A DNA stretch of 64,000 bases from G965212025 sp965215765 (GTDB lineage Bacteria; Pseudomonadota; Gammaproteobacteria; Poriferisulfidales; Oxydemutatoraceae). Shown in pieces: positions 62,549 to 64,000 of the stretch. The translations under genes and the position numbers were made by a program. Every line of letters begins with the position of its first letter. The stretch's first letter is position 1. The notes beneath the pieces are model-generated. The model was not told the DNA's origin, searched no databases, and worked only from the letters and a program-made list of their open reading frames with translations. Location: positions 62,001 through 126,000 of the forward strand of contig OZ244118.1 of assembly GCA_965215765.1 (NCBI GenBank), written 5' to 3'.

Positions 62549-64000
62549 TCAGGAACCCAACACACTTTGTCTGCGGATACCGCCTTGTCCTCTGGTGAGC
62601 CAAGCTGAGTACTGCTCTTGTAGCCAAGAGCCATCAGATCCCCCAATCTTTTCTCCGCCGCCTCCGGCCAAGCCGGATCCTGCAGACGAGATATCTTCGT
62701 TACCAGAGTTTGCTGCGGCAAGTCTCACTCTCCCATCCGGAACATGCTTCTCAAAGCCTTCGGGCAAACCCTTTTCCTCATAGTGATATGTAGACCCGCC
62801 CAAAGCCTCTTCTGCGGTTGTGGGATTTGATTCTTGCTCATACCCCAGAATGCTGCTCTTCTCCAATGGATCGGGCACAAAATGCCCGTCTTGTACAGCG
62901 ACTTGCAGAAGTCCTTTGGCAACATGCCGAGAATCAATCTCTCTCACATTGACATCATCCGAAAAAGTCGGCACCTTCTTCTCGGTAGCTGCCGACGGTG
63001 CAGTCTCTGTCTTGCCCATACAGATATCAAGTGCTCTTCCAACCAGTTTTTTAGATGCAACCAGCCGATCCGGGTGTGCTGAGGAATTCTGAATGGAAAC
63101 CGCCGAGTTCTCGTTGAAAAGCGATTGCAAATGCTCGGGAAGATCTCCTTCCTTGGCAAATTGTGTTTGAACGTCCTTGCGCAAGAAGCAAAGAAAATCT
63201 AGTGCCTTGTCGCTAACACCTTGCTGGGGAAGTGTCTGGCCCAGACGTTTTCGTTTATTGACTTCACCCAGAAGCCGCTTCCCTGTCCGGTCTTTAAAAT
63301 CTGCCTTATTCCACGTCGTTGTACTGGAAAACCTGGGTAGTTTGTCGCCTTCATTATCAAGACGAATGTCAGAACGCAACGCATTGATGACTGTCTTGTC
63401 AGTCTGGTCACTACCCCCGTATTTCTCCAAGTCTATGAACAATTGATCATGGCCACTGGAAAAAAATTGCACCCGATTTTGGGAAGGCTCCGCGAAAGGT
63501 TTCGGAGGCTCATGAAATCCCGTCTGCTCAATAAGTTTATGAGTTTCGGTCGCGAATTTGTAGATCCTCATCGATTTTTGGTAGGAGTTTAGCTGGATTT
63601 TCTGCTGTGGTGTAATCTCTTCACGATCTGCGGGCGGTTTGCCAGGGTCATGAAAATCCGGGCACACCGGTTTTCGGCTATAGGCGGTCGATTTTGAGAG
63701 GCGCAGGAAATCAGTTGCAGCTGCGTTGAAATCCGAGGTGCTAATGTCGTCTGATCGTTCCTTTTTCTCAAAACCGGCTCGGTTCTGTTCTACATATTGA
63801 TCCAGAAAATCATTGAGCGATGCTTTTTCCCTCTCAGGATCCAGGCTTCCCTGACGAGAATTGAGTATCGCTTCTTTCCTGCTTTGTCTCGCCACCCCAT
63901 CAAGTACTTTCAATACTGCCGATCTGACTTCTTTTCTTTCGCCACCTATGTAGCTCTTGTATTCTTTTGCAGAAAAACGATTAATCTTGCGGCGCAGGAA
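62549..64000 (-). CDS. Large hydrophilic protein of unknown function, paralogue 2 (runs off right edge)
   Basis: At least 484 residues; the N-terminus lies beyond the window (the frame is open from 64000, reading LRRKINRFSAKEYKSYIGGERKEVR, cognate to the block in paralogue 1). It shares the central FLCFLRKDVQTQF and HLQSLFNENSAVSI segments, the ASKKLVGRALDIC helix and the EGFEKHVPDG segment near the end. It ends in a Gly-rich linker and SWLQEQYSAWL, matching the WVNKLYGKWL end of paralogue 1. About 210 bp separate the two. Confidence 0.82.
   Translation of the reverse strand, partial: FLRRKINRFSAKEYKSYIGGERKEVRSAVLKVLDGVARQSRKEAILNSRQGSLDPEREKASLNDFLDQYVEQNRAGFEKKERSDDISTSDFNAAATDFLRLSKSTAYSRKPVCPDFHDPGKPPADREEITPQQKIQLNSYQKSMRIYKFATETHKLIEQTGFHEPPKPFAEPSQNRVQFFSSGHDQLFIDLEKYGGSDQTDKTVINALRSDIRLDNEGDKLPRFSSTTTWNKADFKDRTGKRLLGEVNKRKRLGQTLPQQGVSDKALDFLCFLRKDVQTQFAKEGDLPEHLQSLFNENSAVSIQNSSAHPDRLVASKKLVGRALDICMGKTETAPSAATEKKVPTFSDDVNVREIDSRHVAKGLLQVAVQDGHFVPDPLEKSSILGYEQESNPTTAEEALGGSTYHYEEKGLPEGFEKHVPDGRVRLAAANSGNEDISSAGSGLAGGGGEKIGGSDGSWLQEQYSAWLTRGQGGIRRQSVLGS

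Noticed and set aside
1..64000. All duplications as assembly errors
   Set aside because: Copies differ by substitutions, indels and stops to different degrees and have different breakpoints, which is not how simple assembly duplication looks. Long reads would still be needed to be certain.

Overview
The window looks like a chromosomal segment of a gammaproteobacterium. The evidence is gene order and content: pilA/pilC/pilD/coaE/zapD, metG with an RnfB-type ferredoxin and nth, lptM/lysA, rplU/rpmA/obgE/proB/rpsT, glnK/amtB, and a Dcd close to the Pseudomonas type. I cannot name a genus. Most of the DNA has medium GC, with two clearly AT-richer islands (about 30.8-32.3 kb and 46.0-47.4 kb). Coding density is low for a bacterium.

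The most striking property is structural. At about thirteen separate loci an intact housekeeping gene sits beside tandem, truncated or decayed copies of itself, usually of its 3' end plus the adjoining intergenic DNA or the next gene's start. From left to right: a five-unit array of moaB plus an SMP-30-like lipoprotein (1-7.2 kb); yceI tails plus small Cys-rich genes (8.3-11.2 kb); a moeA'/smr' chimera (12.5 kb); the udg/ligA junction (15.0 kb); a ligA 3' copy and three inverted pilD fragments (17.3-19.6 kb); a 149-bp array behind ndh (21.5-22.2 kb); a nadE pseudogene (29.5-30.6 kb); lptM/lysA' copies and a 107-bp array behind nth (37.9-38.95 kb); a second, frameshifted amtB (47.4-48.3 kb); fumarylacetoacetase-family 3' copies (48.3-49.6 kb); and a duplicated orf/tRNA-Val/rpsT-tail unit (56.4-57.1 kb). 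Several otherwise conserved enzymes also carry in-frame minisatellites (39 bp in UDG, 81 bp in the second LigA BRCT, 48 bp in a DNA methyltransferase, 15 bp in a secreted Trp-rich protein).

Functional content: molybdenum cofactor synthesis (moaB, moaE, moeA); DNA repair and replication (type-4 UDG, LigA, Nth, Smr, Dcd); respiration and redox (NDH-2 fused to a cyclic-nucleotide-binding domain, RnfB-type ferredoxin, ApbC); NAD and CoA synthesis (nadE, coaE); a type IV pilus remnant without pilB between pilA and pilC; ammonium uptake (glnK-amtB); lysine and proline synthesis (lysA, proB); translation (metG, rpsT, rplU, rpmA, obgE, tRNA-Thr, tRNA-Val); and an RND efflux pair.

The defence-like and accessory genes are mostly decayed. 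There is an Hpy99I-like restriction-modification locus whose nuclease has an in-frame stop and a substituted active site while its methyltransferase is open, an AbiEii-like nucleotidyltransferase lacking its catalytic Asp pair, a frameshifted GLUG-repeat protein, and an AT-rich trypsin-like protease with two similar Gly/Ala-rich tail segments. At the right edge two paralogous large hydrophilic proteins of unknown function lie in tandem. Together this suggests a lineage under relaxed selection with very active segmental duplication, possibly host-associated; that last point is inference.
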